Both the position numbers and the translations under genes were made by a program. A model generated the notes under the pieces. The model was not told where the DNA came from. It did no database searches and was given only the letters and a program-made list of their open reading frames with translations. DNA of 64,000 nucleotides. Source: Flavobacteriales bacterium. Its GTDB lineage: Bacteria; Bacteroidota; Bacteroidia; Flavobacteriales_F; PHOS-HE28. Below are positions 52,276-61,510 of the stretch, piece by piece. Every line of letters begins with the position of its first letter. Position 1 is the stretch's first letter. The stretch is taken from contig JAHCIA010000001.1 of the NCBI GenBank assembly GCA_026129465.1, positions 1,559,964 through 1,623,963 of the forward strand, written 5' to 3'.

Positions 52276-55200
52276 TCACACCACCCCCACCGTATCCACC
52301 TCCTCCATCACCTTCCCCGTTTCCGTGAGCGCCACGATCATGCGCTGGTAGTGGCGGATGTCATCGAAGGTGAGCGTGCGGCCGTGGCGGTCCTTCAGCC
52401 ATTTCTGGGCGGGCTGGTAGCCGCCGATGTAGAAGTTCCAGGCCACCTCGGGCACACCGGCGAAGTACTGTGTGTCGTTGATCCACACCTTGCCCAGGCC
52501 CTTGCCGGTGGCCTCGAAACCGGGACTCTTCGCGCTCATCTTGCGCGTTACCTCGTTGCTGCCGCCCACGGGGTATTGCGTGATGTACCGGTCGATGCCC
52601 TCCCACTCCAGCAGGTGCAGTTGCCGCAGTTGGGCGCCCAGTTGCACCAGTGCGCGGAACTTCTTCGCATCGGTGGGGAACGGGATGCGCGGAAAGTCGC
52701 TCTTGAGGAACTCCTTATACTTGGCGCGGTACGCGGGGCTGTGCAGCACGGCGTAGCAGAAGTCCAGCACATCCAGCGGCGTTAGCTCCTTGGCCGTTCC
52801 ATGTGCGAAGAGCCTGTCTGCCGGCAAGGCAGGCGCCTCGGGCTTGAAGGTGTACGTGAGTCCTACGCCCTTGGCCAGTTGCTCCACCAGCTTCGCATCC
52901 AAGTTGGGTTGCACTGCTTGGGCTACGGCTCTGGTCTGTTTGGTGGTTTCGGGGTAGAGGTAGAGCGGTGAAGCCATTACCCCACCGCGGTAGAACATGT
53001 TGAAGTCGGTAAGCTGATCCGTGCAGTACACCAGATTCCATTCCATGGCCCCCACGACTTGCCCTTGTCGGCCGATGACGATGCCAAGGTTCTTGCCATC
53101 AATGAAGTGACGCATGATCTTCCGTTGAGGACTTGCGTAGATGCCTCGCGAGTTTCCCGAATAGAAGGTCATTCTTGTGTCGAACGGCCGATACGCACAA
53201 GGCACAAGCTTCTCATCGCTGAAGTTCGCTATCACATCTCGCTTTGCCGTTGGCACAGCCCAGTCCCGTGCATCCTTCGCCTTCAAGCCAAAGCGTGACC
53301 GAATCGCTGCATCATCATTCTCTTTCAGGAAGAGCATGTTCGCTCTTACAACGGCTTTGTCGAAGTCAATCGTGATGCCATCCTTGCCAGTGACGAATCC
53401 AACTGTTGAATTGGTGAAGATGTCCTGAACGGAGAATCCTTTTTGATACTGCTTGGATGCACCGTCATCGACTGGCTGGAAGAAATACGCTGGATCTGAA
53501 TAGTTAGCTTCTGCAAACGAGACATTCGTCAACCGCTCATCTTTCAATGTGTCGTACTTCAATTCGCGCGCACCCCAGAGGTCCGCGTGAAAGACCTTTC
53601 CGAGCTGGCCTTTCTTCTTCTGTGCGGTGCGGACGAATAGATTGATGCTCACACCTTGTTGGATGTCGAACACGTTCTCGTCCTTGCTGCCATCGGGTGC
53701 CACTTCCTTCTTCTTGCTGTTGCCGTGCAGGTCGATCACGTAGATCTTGTCGAAGGTGTTCAGCAGATGCCAGCGCATGCCCCGGAAGGTGGGGTTGTCC
53801 AGAAAGCTGTGGTTGTTGATGTAGGCCAGCACGCCTTCACCGGTCTTCTCAATGAAGTGCTCCCCGAAGCGGATGAACTTCACGTAGTCGTCACCGAGCC
53901 AGTGCTTCTTCTCGCCGAAGTGCTGCCCGTCCACGTACTTGTAGTCCTCGATCAAACTGCTGATCCACTCGCCCTTGTTGGTGCTGATGCCGCTGTACGG
54001 CGGGTTCCCCAGCACCACCATCACGGGCGTATCGCGCTTCACGGCGTTGGCCTCGTTGGCCTCCTGGCTCAGCCAACTGGCGAAGAGGGTGCCGGTATCG
54101 GGGTGGGCTTCTTCAAGAGAGTTGGTGAGGAAGACTCGTAAGCGTTGTTGGGCCTCGGCTCCGCTCGGCCTGACAACGCCTCCGCGCGCATTCGCGTTGG
54201 GTGTTCCATGCGGCTGGCCCATGTCGTAGCCGGTATCGCGCAGCACCAGGTCCAGTTTCAAATGTGCCATGGCATAGCTGGCCATCAGCAACTCGAAGCC
54301 GTTAAGGCGCGGGATCAGGTGTTGCTCCACGTATGCCGGCCATAGGCCCTGCTGCCCCTCGAACTTGGCGTAAACCTGCCGCACCACTTCGGCGAGGAAG
54401 GTGCCGGTGCCGGTGGCGGGGTCCAGCACCTGCACGCGGTGTACCTCTTCTTCAATGGCCACCTCCTTCACCTTGGCGTTCCCATGCCTCCCCTGGGTCA
54501 CCACCTTCCGTTTGATCTTCACCTTGCTCGCATCCGCAAGCCCTGCCACCAGGCCGAACTCGCTCTTCAAGATCTCGTCCACCGCGCGCACGATGAAGCG
54601 CACCACGGCATCGGGGGTGTACCACACGCCGCGGCTCTTGCGCAATTTGGGGTCGTATTGCGCGAGGAAGTCTTCGTAGAAGTGCATGAAGGCATCCTCG
54701 CGGCCGCTGCCCTTGCCGAAGCCGCCGAGCAGCTTGGCGATGTCGGTGGCGCGGAAGATGTCGGCCAGCGCATCCACGATCCACTCGATGCGCGTGTCCA
54801 GGTCGTTGCCGCTGATGCTGTTGAAGAGCTTGCGCAGGAAGGGGTTGCTCTTGGGGATCAGCTTGGCGGCTTCTTCGCGGCTGAAGCTGTCCGGGCTGGG
54901 GTCGTGCAGCCGCGCGGCGAACATGCCGTAGGCGATGGTCTGCGCGTAGAGGTCGGCGAAGGCCTTGGGGGTGATGTCGTGGATGAGGATGACCTTGAAG
55001 GCATCAAGCTGCTGGCGCAGGTCGGTGTTGGCCTGGCTGGCTTCATCGCTGCTCACGGCCTGCTCGATCACATCGGCCAGCAGGCGGGCCTTGCCCGCCA
55101 TCATGCTGGCGAGCTTCTTCGCGCTGGTGATGGTCTGCCCCTGCCACGCGGCGAAGTCGGCGATGAGGGCGGTGAACTTGTCGAACTCGGCGGGCAGCGG

Positions 55201-55578
55201 CTTCACCTTCCCGTTGCTCACCTCGCCGATGCGGATGCTGGTGGTGGGTTCGCCGTTCCGGAAGAAGCAGAACTCGAGGTAGTCGGTGATGATGAGGTTG
55301 TCCAGCGATCCCCGGTAGCGGTCGAACTGTTCCTTCAGGCTCTTGCTGCCCAGGTCCACGCCGATGTCCTTGGCCTCGATGTAGCCCACGGGGATGTCCT
55401 TGCGCGTGAGGATGTAGTCCGGCGCGCCGCAGGCGATGCGCTGGGGCTCGTTGGTGACGGCCACACCGGGGCACAGGGCGCTGAGCAGGCGTTGCAGGTC
55501 GCCCCGGTAGCTGTGCTCGGTGGCGCGGCCGCTGGCGTGGAGCTTGGCGAGGGCGGTGAGGTATTCGGGAAGGGTCAT
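52276..55578 (-). CDS. Type ISP/IIG-like restriction-modification enzyme
   Basis: This 1100-aa fusion has an N-terminal nuclease (PDYILTRKDIPVGYIEAKD, a PD-(D/E)xK site), a helical coupler, an N6-adenine methyltransferase (VLDPATGTGTFL SAM motif; GNPPYSG catalytic motif) and a large C-terminal target-recognition domain. Modification and cleavage are thus in one chain; no ATPase motor domain was seen. The central recognition region (about 53050-53690) is more AT-rich than the rest. Residues near GTPNANARGGVVRPSGAEAQ and PALPADRLF look repeat-derived and lie in frame. A PLD nuclease follows 11 bp downstream. Confidence 0.85.
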   Translation of the reverse strand: MTLPEYLTALAKLHASGRATEHSYRGDLQRLLSALCPGVAVTNEPQRIACGAPDYILTRKDIPVGYIEAKDIGVDLGSKSLKEQFDRYRGSLDNLIITDYLEFCFFRNGEPTTSIRIGEVSNGKVKPLPAEFDKFTALIADFAAWQGQTITSAKKLASMMAGKARLLADVIEQAVSSDEASQANTDLRQQLDAFKVILIHDITPKAFADLYAQTIAYGMFAARLHDPSPDSFSREEAAKLIPKSNPFLRKLFNSISGNDLDTRIEWIVDALADIFRATDIAKLLGGFGKGSGREDAFMHFYEDFLAQYDPKLRKSRGVWYTPDAVVRFIVRAVDEILKSEFGLVAGLADASKVKIKRKVVTQGRHGNAKVKEVAIEEEVHRVQVLDPATGTGTFLAEVVRQVYAKFEGQQGLWPAYVEQHLIPRLNGFELLMASYAMAHLKLDLVLRDTGYDMGQPHGTPNANARGGVVRPSGAEAQQRLRVFLTNSLEEAHPDTGTLFASWLSQEANEANAVKRDTPVMVVLGNPPYSGISTNKGEWISSLIEDYKYVDGQHFGEKKHWLGDDYVKFIRFGEHFIEKTGEGVLAYINNHSFLDNPTFRGMRWHLLNTFDKIYVIDLHGNSKKKEVAPDGSKDENVFDIQQGVSINLFVRTAQKKKGQLGKVFHADLWGARELKYDTLKDERLTNVSFAEANYSDPAYFFQPVDDGASKQYQKGFSVQDIFTNSTVGFVTGKDGITIDFDKAVVRANMLFLKENDDAAIRSRFGLKAKDARDWAVPTAKRDVIANFSDEKLVPCAYRPFDTRMTFYSGNSRGIYASPQRKIMRHFIDGKNLGIVIGRQGQVVGAMEWNLVYCTDQLTDFNMFYRGGVMASPLYLYPETTKQTRAVAQAVQPNLDAKLVEQLAKGVGLTYTFKPEAPALPADRLFAHGTAKELTPLDVLDFCYAVLHSPAYRAKYKEFLKSDFPRIPFPTDAKKFRALVQLGAQLRQLHLLEWEGIDRYITQYPVGGSNEVTRKMSAKSPGFEATGKGLGKVWINDTQYFAGVPEVAWNFYIGGYQPAQKWLKDRHGRTLTFDDIRHYQRMIVALTETGKVMEEVDTVGVV

Positions 55579-55592
55579 TCGGGATCAAAATA

Positions 55593-56825
55593 TCAAAGCG
55601 GAACCGAATGCTCCGGTCGCGGCACCATCAGGACCAGGTAAACCGTTGTGATCAACGCCACCATCCCCGTCACCCCGAACGTCACCTCCGGCCCGAAGGC
55701 GAACCACAGCCAGCCCGCGAAGGCGCTGGCGAAGAGCGCGGCGATGCTCTGGAAGCCCGCGTAGGTGCCGATGGCCGTGGCCGTCTCGGTGCGCGGCACG
55801 ATGCTGCCGATCCACGCCTTCGCGATGCCCTCGGTGGCGGCCGCGTATAGCCCATAGCCTGCGAAGAGCAGCGCCACTGCGACCAAGGTGCCGCCCATGG
55901 CCATGCCGAAGTACACCGCCGCGAAGAGCAGCAGGCCGAGGATGAAGACGCGCTTCAGGCCGATGCGGTCCGCCAGGGCGCCCAGCGGGAAGGCGAACAG
56001 GGCGTACACCAGGTTGTAGCCGATGTACACGCCGATGGTGCCGGTGTCGCTGAGGCCGATGTTCTTCGCCTGCAGGAGCAGGAAGACATCGCTGCTGTTG
56101 AAGAGCGCGAAAAGCAGCAGCCCGGTGGTGAGCTTGCGGTAGGCCACGGGGCTCTCCTTCCAATAACGCAGGAAGCCGAAGAACCCCGTGGGTTTGGGTG
56201 CCGCAGGGTCACCTCCTGCGTCGGGAGACCCGGTGGAGGCTTCAGGCACAGTGCGCGGCTTGTCCTTCACCAGCAGGCTGAGCCCTATGGCCGCCACGCC
56301 CGGCGCGAAGGCGATGAAGAAGAGCGGCACATAGTCGCCAGGGTTGTAATGCAGGTAGAGCAGCGCCAACGCAGGACCGATCACCGCGCCCAGCGTGTCC
56401 ATACCGCGGTGCAGGCCGAACACGCGGCCTTTCGTGGCGGGTGTCGCTTCATCGTTGAGGATGGCATCGCGGGCACCGGTGCGCAGGCCCTTGCCCAGTC
56501 TGTCCAACGTACGGGCGAAGAAGATCCACAGCGGCGCGATGAGCACGGCCATCATGGGCTTGCTGATGGCGCTGAGCGCATAGCCCCATTGCACGAAGGG
56601 TGCGCGACGACCCAGCCGGTCGCTGCGCATGCCGAAGTAGCCCTTGCTCAACCCCGCCGTCGCTTCGGCCACACCTTCCAGCACGCCTATGAGCAGCACC
56701 CCGAAGCCGATCTCCTTCAGGTACAGCGGCAGCACGGGGTAGAGCATCTCGCTGGCCGTGTCGGTGAACAGGCTGATGAGCGAGAGGATCCAGACGGTGC
56801 GGGTGATGACGCGTTGTGAAGCCAC
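55593..56825 (-). CDS. MFS transporter with repeat-derived central loop
   Basis: This 410-aa protein has 12 hydrophobic segments and MFS motifs (GMRSDRLGRRAPF after segment 2, LDRLGKGLRTGARDAIL). Residues about 193-208 in the central cytoplasmic loop (EASTGSPDAGGDPAAP) are encoded by a diverged copy of the 145-bp element end. The start is a GTG at 56825. The substrate is unknown. Confidence 0.87.
   Translation of the reverse strand: MASQRVITRTVWILSLISLFTDTASEMLYPVLPLYLKEIGFGVLLIGVLEGVAEATAGLSKGYFGMRSDRLGRRAPFVQWGYALSAISKPMMAVLIAPLWIFFARTLDRLGKGLRTGARDAILNDEATPATKGRVFGLHRGMDTLGAVIGPALALLYLHYNPGDYVPLFFIAFAPGVAAIGLSLLVKDKPRTVPEASTGSPDAGGDPAAPKPTGFFGFLRYWKESPVAYRKLTTGLLLFALFNSSDVFLLLQAKNIGLSDTGTIGVYIGYNLVYALFAFPLGALADRIGLKRVFILGLLLFAAVYFGMAMGGTLVAVALLFAGYGLYAAATEGIAKAWIGSIVPRTETATAIGTYAGFQSIAALFASAFAGWLWFAFGPEVTFGVTGMVALITTVYLVLMVPRPEHSVPL
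56201..56247. repeat. Diverged fragment of the 145-bp element, in frame within an MFS gene
   Basis: GCAGGGTCACCTCCTGCGTC and GGGAGACCCGGTGGAGGCTTCAG parallel the right end of the 145-bp element. It codes for part of the loop between membrane segments 6 and 7 without a frameshift. The match is moderate. Confidence 0.5.
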
Positions 56826-56925
56826 TCGGCAAAGTTGACGCGTTGTCGCTGAGCACGAACGCGGCGACGATCAGGGTCCTGCCCCGATCATCGCCCCGCA
56901 AGCGGCGCATGGTGAACAGCCGGGA

Positions 56926-57600
56926 TCACAGTTCGCCTTTCTCCGCCGCCTTCTTCATCCGCTTGTTGGCATAGATGGCGATCTCCACGCGGCGGTTGCT
57001 CGCCTTGCCGGCGGCGGTGCCGTTGTCCGCAACAGGCTGCAATTCGCCATAGCCCACGGTGGTGAATCTGGCGGACCGAACGCCCTGGCCCACGAGGTAG
57101 GCCTTGACACTGTTCGCCCGGCGTTCCGAGAGGGCCTGGTTGTGGTCCTCGGATCCGTCCGAATCGGTATGGCCCTCCACGAGGATGTCGGTATCGTCGT
57201 ACTTCTTGAGCGTGGCGGCCAGGTCGTTGAGGTTCCCCTGTGCCTTGGCGTTGAGTGCGCTTTGGTCCACCCCGAAGAGCAGCCCGCTGTCAAAGGTGAT
57301 CTTGATGCCTTCGCCGACACGCGTCACCGTGGCGCCTTCGAGGTCCTTCCGCAGTTCCTCCGCCTGCTTGTCCATGTGGCGGCCGATCAACGCGCCGGCC
57401 GTGCCACCCACCGCCGCGCCGATGATGGCGCCCACGGCGGTCCCGTTGTCACCGAACTGGTTGCCGATGACGGCACCGACACCGGCGCCCGCACCTGCGC
57501 CGATCATTCCGCCCTTCGCCGTGCGCGACATGCGGCAGGCGGGCAGCACAAGGGCCAGGCACAAGCCGATGGCCGCGAAACGTGACAATTGCGCTCTCAT
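56926..57600 (-). CDS. OmpA-family lipoprotein with glycine-zipper region
   Basis: This 224-aa protein has a lipoprotein signal (LVLPACRMS), a glycine-zipper segment (MIGAGAGAGVGAVIGNQFG ... AVGGTAGALIGRHMD, about residues 31-76), and a C-terminal OmpA domain (about 100-215) with ILVEGHTDSDGSEDHNQALSERRA and the peptidoglycan-binding NRRVEIAI. It resembles YiaD-type proteins that tie the outer membrane to the cell wall. Confidence 0.92.
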   Translation of the reverse strand: MRAQLSRFAAIGLCLALVLPACRMSRTAKGGMIGAGAGAGVGAVIGNQFGDNGTAVGAIIGAAVGGTAGALIGRHMDKQAEELRKDLEGATVTRVGEGIKITFDSGLLFGVDQSALNAKAQGNLNDLAATLKKYDDTDILVEGHTDSDGSEDHNQALSERRANSVKAYLVGQGVRSARFTTVGYGELQPVADNGTAAGKASNRRVEIAIYANKRMKKAAEKGEL

Positions 57601-57933
57601 GTTCTATGGGGTTTTGGTTGTTGATGGTGGCGGAAGTGTTCCGGCGACCCGGTCCTCCACGCCAGGGATCCACGTTCGCCCACTGCGATCCCCAAGCGAG
57701 TGCCACGGACCATGCGACCGATGGAATGGCGCACCGCACCACGATCCACAGGTCCTTGGGCGTATCCAGAGCATGCGTTCCAGAGCGCCCGGATGGGGAA
57801 TCCTCTTCCCAACGGTGGGGGATGCGGCGCCACACGCGTAGCATCGCCCGGCGACACCGCCCCATGCCATCGGGCCCATGTCAACGTCGTTCCGGTCCCA
57901 TGGCCAATATCACCCCGACCCTACCTTCACGCC
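57601..57933. other. About 330 bp with no gene
   Basis: This divergent space lies between the OmpA lipoprotein and the DksA-like gene. Open frames here have no domain and mostly overlap each other. No hairpin or clear promoter was identified. Confidence 0.4.
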
Positions 57934-58257
57934 ATGGACACCTCCGCCTTCAAGGCCGCTCTGGACGCCGAACTGGAGAAGACCCGTGCCTCCATCGCCG
58001 CGCTGCGCGACCTCACCGCTCCGGTGGCTCCCGACGAGGCCATCGGCCGCATCTCCCGCATGGACGCCATCAACAACAAAGCGATCAACGATGCGGCGCT
58101 ACGGAAGGCCGAGGAGAAGTTGCAGCAGCTGGATCGGATGACCGTCCTGGTGGATGAACCCGGCTTCGGGCTGTGCAAGAAGTGCGGGGCGGCGATCCCC
58201 ATGCAACGGCTGATCCTGATGCCGCAGAGCATGTTCTGCGTGCGGTGCGCGAACTGA
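57934..58257 (+). CDS. TraR/DksA-family zinc-finger protein
   Basis: This 107-aa protein has a helical coiled N-terminal part and a C-terminal C4 zinc finger (LCKKCGAAIPMQRLILMP ... FCVRCAN). TraR/DksA proteins bind the RNA polymerase secondary channel and alter transcription, often with ppGpp. The canonical acidic tip residues between the helices are not obvious, so activity on polymerase is uncertain. Confidence 0.85.
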   Translation: MDTSAFKAALDAELEKTRASIAALRDLTAPVAPDEAIGRISRMDAINNKAINDAALRKAEEKLQQLDRMTVLVDEPGFGLCKKCGAAIPMQRLILMPQSMFCVRCAN

Positions 58258-58265
58258 TCGGATGG

Positions 58266-59795
58266 TCAGATCCTGTCCAGCACCACCTTGTAGCTGGGGT
58301 CCTCCATGATGTTCACATCAATGACCTCCTCGGCGTCCTTCAACAGTTGGCGGCAATCGGCGCTGAGGTGCCGCAGGTGGATCCTCTTGCCCGCCTCGCG
58401 GTAGCGTTCGGTGATGCGGTCCAGCGCCTCGATGCCGCTCATGTCCACCACGCGGCTCTCGGCGAAGTCGATGATGACCTCGTCGGGGTCTCCCGTGATG
58501 TCGAACTTCTCGTTGAAGGCCTGCACGCTGCCGAAAAAGAGCGGACCGAAGATCTCGTAGTGCTTTACCCCTTGCTCGTCCACGTACTTGCGGGCGCGGA
58601 TGCGCTTGGCATTCTCCCAGGCGAACACCAGTGCGCTGATGACCACCCCGGTCAGCACGGCCACGGCCAGGTTGTGGAAGAACACGGTGATGGCCATCAC
58701 CACCAGCATCACGAACACATCGTGGCGCGGCATGCGGCCGAAGCTCCGCAGACTGGCCCACTCGAAGGTGCCGATGGCCACCATGAACATCACACCCACC
58801 AGCGCGGCCATGGGCAATTGCTCGATCATCGGCGCGGCGAACATGACGAACACCAGCAACATCACCGCCGCCACGATACCGCTGAGGCGGGCGCGTGCTC
58901 CACTGCTCACGTTGATCAGACTCTGCCCGATCATGGCGCATCCGCCCATGCCGCTGAACACGCCGCTGAGGATGTTGGCCGCGCCTTGTGCCACGGCTTC
59001 CTTGTTGCTGCGGCCGCGCGTGTTGGTGATCTCGTCCAGCAGGTTCAGCGTGAGCAGGCTTTCGATCAGGCCCACGCCCGCCACGATCGCCGCATAGGGC
59101 AGGATGATGGTGAGCGTCTCCAGCGTGAAGGGCACGGCCGGCAAATGGAAAGGCGGGAAACCACCGGCGATGCTGGCGATGTCGCCCACGGAGCGCGTTT
59201 CGATGTTGAGGCCGATGATGATGCCCGCCACCACCAGGATGGCCACCAACGAGCCGGGCACCACCTTGCTGAGCTTGGGCATGGCCCAGATGATGAACAT
59301 GGTGAGCAGCACGAAGCCGAGCATGATGAACAGCGGCGTGCCGGTGAGCCAACCTCCGTCCGCTCCCTTGAACTGGTCCAGCTGCGCCATGAAGATCACG
59401 ATGGCCAGGCCATTCACGAAGCCGAACATCACCGGGTGCGGCACCAGGCGGATGAACTTGCCCAAACGCAACAGTCCTGACGCCACCTGGAAGATGCCCG
59501 CGAGCACGACGGCCGCGAAGACATACTCCACGCCATGCCGCGACGCCAGCGCCACGATCACCACGGCGATGGCACCCGTGGCGCCGCTTATCATGCCCGG
59601 CCGGCCGCCGAAGACACTGGTGATGAGACCCACCACGAAAGCGGCGTACAAGCCTGTGAGCGGCGAAAGGCCCGCGATGAGGGCAAAGGCCACGGCCTCG
59701 GGTATCAGGGCCAGGGCCACCGTGAGGCCGGCAAGGACCTCGGTGCGGTAGTCCACTTTCTGGCTGAGATCGAACAAACGGATGTACTGGCGCAT
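58266..59795 (-). CDS. SulP-family anion transporter with STAS domain
   Basis: This 509-aa protein has about 12 membrane segments ([40 protein letters not shown]) and the SulP marker region [12 protein letters not shown]. The C-terminal STAS domain (about residues 395-509) carries [21 protein letters not shown]. SulP proteins carry sulfate or bicarbonate; the substrate here is not determined. It starts 8 bp after, and on the opposite strand to, the DksA-like gene's end (convergent). Confidence 0.9.
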   Translation of the reverse strand: MRQYIRLFDLSQKVDYRTEVLAGLTVALALIPEAVAFALIAGLSPLTGLYAAFVVGLITSVFGGRPGMISGATGAIAVVIVALASRHGVEYVFAAVVLAGIFQVASGLLRLGKFIRLVPHPVMFGFVNGLAIVIFMAQLDQFKGADGGWLTGTPLFIMLGFVLLTMFIIWAMPKLSKVVPGSLVAILVVAGIIIGLNIETRSVGDIASIAGGFPPFHLPAVPFTLETLTIILPYAAIVAGVGLIESLLTLNLLDEITNTRGRSNKEAVAQGAANILSGVFSGMGGCAMIGQSLINVSSGARARLSGIVAAVMLLVFVMFAAPMIEQLPMAALVGVMFMVAIGTFEWASLRSFGRMPRHDVFVMLVVMAITVFFHNLAVAVLTGVVISALVFAWENAKRIRARKYVDEQGVKHYEIFGPLFFGSVQAFNEKFDITGDPDEVIIDFAESRVVDMSGIEALDRITERYREAGKRIHLRHLSADCRQLLKDAEEVIDVNIMEDPSYKVVLDRI

Positions 59796-60190
59796 GCTGC
59801 GTCGAAAAGAGTTCGTGAAAGCTCTGGTGTGCGGACCGCCGGACGATCACGAGTGCCGCGGCCCGGAGGCCACCCTCGACCCCGGATCACCGGGGGAGCT
59901 CCACTGCAAGCGGCGGCGAAAGTAGCTCGCTTGACCGGATCCCCTTCGCGTGGGACCGCGGAACCGGAAGAAAGCTCGCCTTGTTCGGCCCTTCCTCCAC
60001 ACTCATCAGCGCCACGAAGACATGACTCTCGGGGCTGAGCACCTCGGACAGCTCCACCGCGTCGACCGCTTCTGCGAGAAGTATGTCCTTCGGAGCTTGC
60101 ATGGCGCAAAGCTACCTGGGCCATTTGCTGCGCGATCTACGCCGGATCTATGCTTGTGTCAAGCTTGTCCCGACCTGGCGATCCAGTGGA
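59796..60190. other. About 395 bp, probably no gene
   Basis: A 71-codon frame (59887-60102, minus; MQAPKDILLAEAVDAVELSE start) is open but has no recognisable domain, and its opposite strand is equally open. I leave it as a weak possibility only. No hairpin terminator is clear. Confidence 0.35.
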
Positions 60191-60931
60191 TCACCCCGCG
60201 ATCAACAGCTTCACCCCGGCGGTCATCAGCACCAGGAAGAGCGCGGCCAGAATGGCCCGGGCCCCAAGGCGCGACACGCCCAGCCACGATCCGAGCAGCC
60301 CGCCCAGCACCACCGCCAGCAGCCACCAAGGGATGAAGGGGTGCAGCTCCAGCCCGGTGCTTATGCGGCCCGCCAGTCCGGAGAGGGAGTTGACCAGGAT
60401 GAACAGGGCCGAAATGCCGGACACATCGCGCAGCGCCGCCCAGCGCCCCTGGATGAGCACCGGCGAAAGGAAGATGCCGCCGCCCACGCCGATGATGCCA
60501 CTGACGAAGCCGATGGGCGCACCCACGGCGAGTGAAGCGGTGAACGGCATGGGCCGATGTCCCCCCTTCTCGGGCTTGCGCAACGCCCGCCAGGCGATGA
60601 GCAAGGCCGAAGTCAGCAGGAACACGCCCGCCACGATGGCGAAGACGCGTACGGGAAGTTCCAACCTTCCGCCGACGAAGGCCAGCGGAAGGGCGATCGC
60701 CGTCACCGGCCAGAAGACTTTCCAGTTGAAGCGGCCCGCGCGCAGGTAACGCCAGCTGGCGATGCCCGCCACCACCACGTTGAGGATGAGCGAAGTGGGC
60801 TTGATGGTCTCCGGCGCGAAGCCCAGCAGCGCCATCACCGCCAGGTAGCCGCTGGCGCCCGCGTGGCCCACGCTGCTGTACAGGGCGGCGATGAGGAAGA
60901 AGATGGGGAGGGCGAGGAAAGCGGGGTCCAT
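60191..60931 (-). CDS. TSUP (TauE/SafE) family sulfite/anion exporter
   Basis: This 246-aa membrane protein has the two-repeat TSUP pattern: an N-terminal half with SVGHAGASGYLAVMAL and FAPETIKPTSLILNVVVAG, and a second half with APIGFVSGIIGVGGGIFLSP. Family members export sulfite, sulfoacetate or related small anions. It lies 6 bp after queD on the same strand, so the two may be cotranscribed. The substrate is unknown. Confidence 0.9.
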   Translation of the reverse strand: MDPAFLALPIFFLIAALYSSVGHAGASGYLAVMALLGFAPETIKPTSLILNVVVAGIASWRYLRAGRFNWKVFWPVTAIALPLAFVGGRLELPVRVFAIVAGVFLLTSALLIAWRALRKPEKGGHRPMPFTASLAVGAPIGFVSGIIGVGGGIFLSPVLIQGRWAALRDVSGISALFILVNSLSGLAGRISTGLELHPFIPWWLLAVVLGGLLGSWLGVSRLGARAILAALFLVLMTAGVKLLIAG

Positions 60932-60937
60932 CCGGGA

Positions 60938-61378
60938 TCAGGCTGCCCACTCCGCCCAACTCGTCGCCGTCTCCTGCAGGCGTGCGGCCGCCAACTTCAC
61001 ATCGGCCGGCATCTTCGGCGCCAGTTCCTCCATGATCGCCAGCAGGATATTCTCGCAGGTGGGCTGCCAGGGCGTGAAGATCACCCGGCCGAAGAGGGCG
61101 TTGGAGAGGTCCACCGAGCCACGCTCCTTCTCATGCAGGAAGAGCGCATGGTCGTACCGGTCCACGATGGGCTTCACCAGGGCCTTCAGGTCGGCGAAGT
61201 CGATGACCATGCCGTCCTTGGGGTGGCCGGGGGCTTCGGCGGGCACACCGCTGATGGTGATGTCCAGCACGTAGCTGTGGCCATGGACATTGGCGCACTG
61301 GCCATCGTGGCAGCGCAGGGCATGCGCCATCTCGAAGGTGAAGCGTTTGGTGACGCGGACTGTGCGGGAGAAGCTCAT
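60938..61378 (-). CDS. queD: 6-pyruvoyl-tetrahydropterin synthase/QueD family protein
   Basis: This 146-aa protein has zinc-binding histidines in FEMAHALRCH and NVHGHSY, the catalytic Cys in CHDGQCANVHGH, and the DRYDHALFL block with the Asp-His catalytic pair; PTCENILLAIMEE is also typical. QueD turns dihydroneopterin triphosphate into 6-carboxy-5,6,7,8-tetrahydropterin for queuosine synthesis. No other que genes are nearby, so a pterin role cannot be ruled out. Confidence 0.9.
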   Translation of the reverse strand: MSFSRTVRVTKRFTFEMAHALRCHDGQCANVHGHSYVLDITISGVPAEAPGHPKDGMVIDFADLKALVKPIVDRYDHALFLHEKERGSVDLSNALFGRVIFTPWQPTCENILLAIMEELAPKMPADVKLAAARLQETATSWAEWAA

Positions 61379-61510
61379 CGGTGCGAAGATCGGACAGCGA
61401 CGCCTTCATGTCCGCCGTTATGCGCCTCGGAAACCAAGGAACAGCCTCCGGTGGATAGCCCCTGACCATGGTCACCCGCGCAACACGGTGCCCCCCGGTA
61501 GCTTCGCCCC

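Noticed and set aside
51560..55578. DISARM system
   Set aside because: A methyltransferase and a PLD protein are present, but the DrmA helicase and DrmB DUF1998 genes are absent.
59887..60102. 71-codon gene between SulP and TSUP
   Set aside because: No domain and no coding-like pattern is apparent and the opposite strand is equally open; kept only as a weak possibility within the intergenic note.
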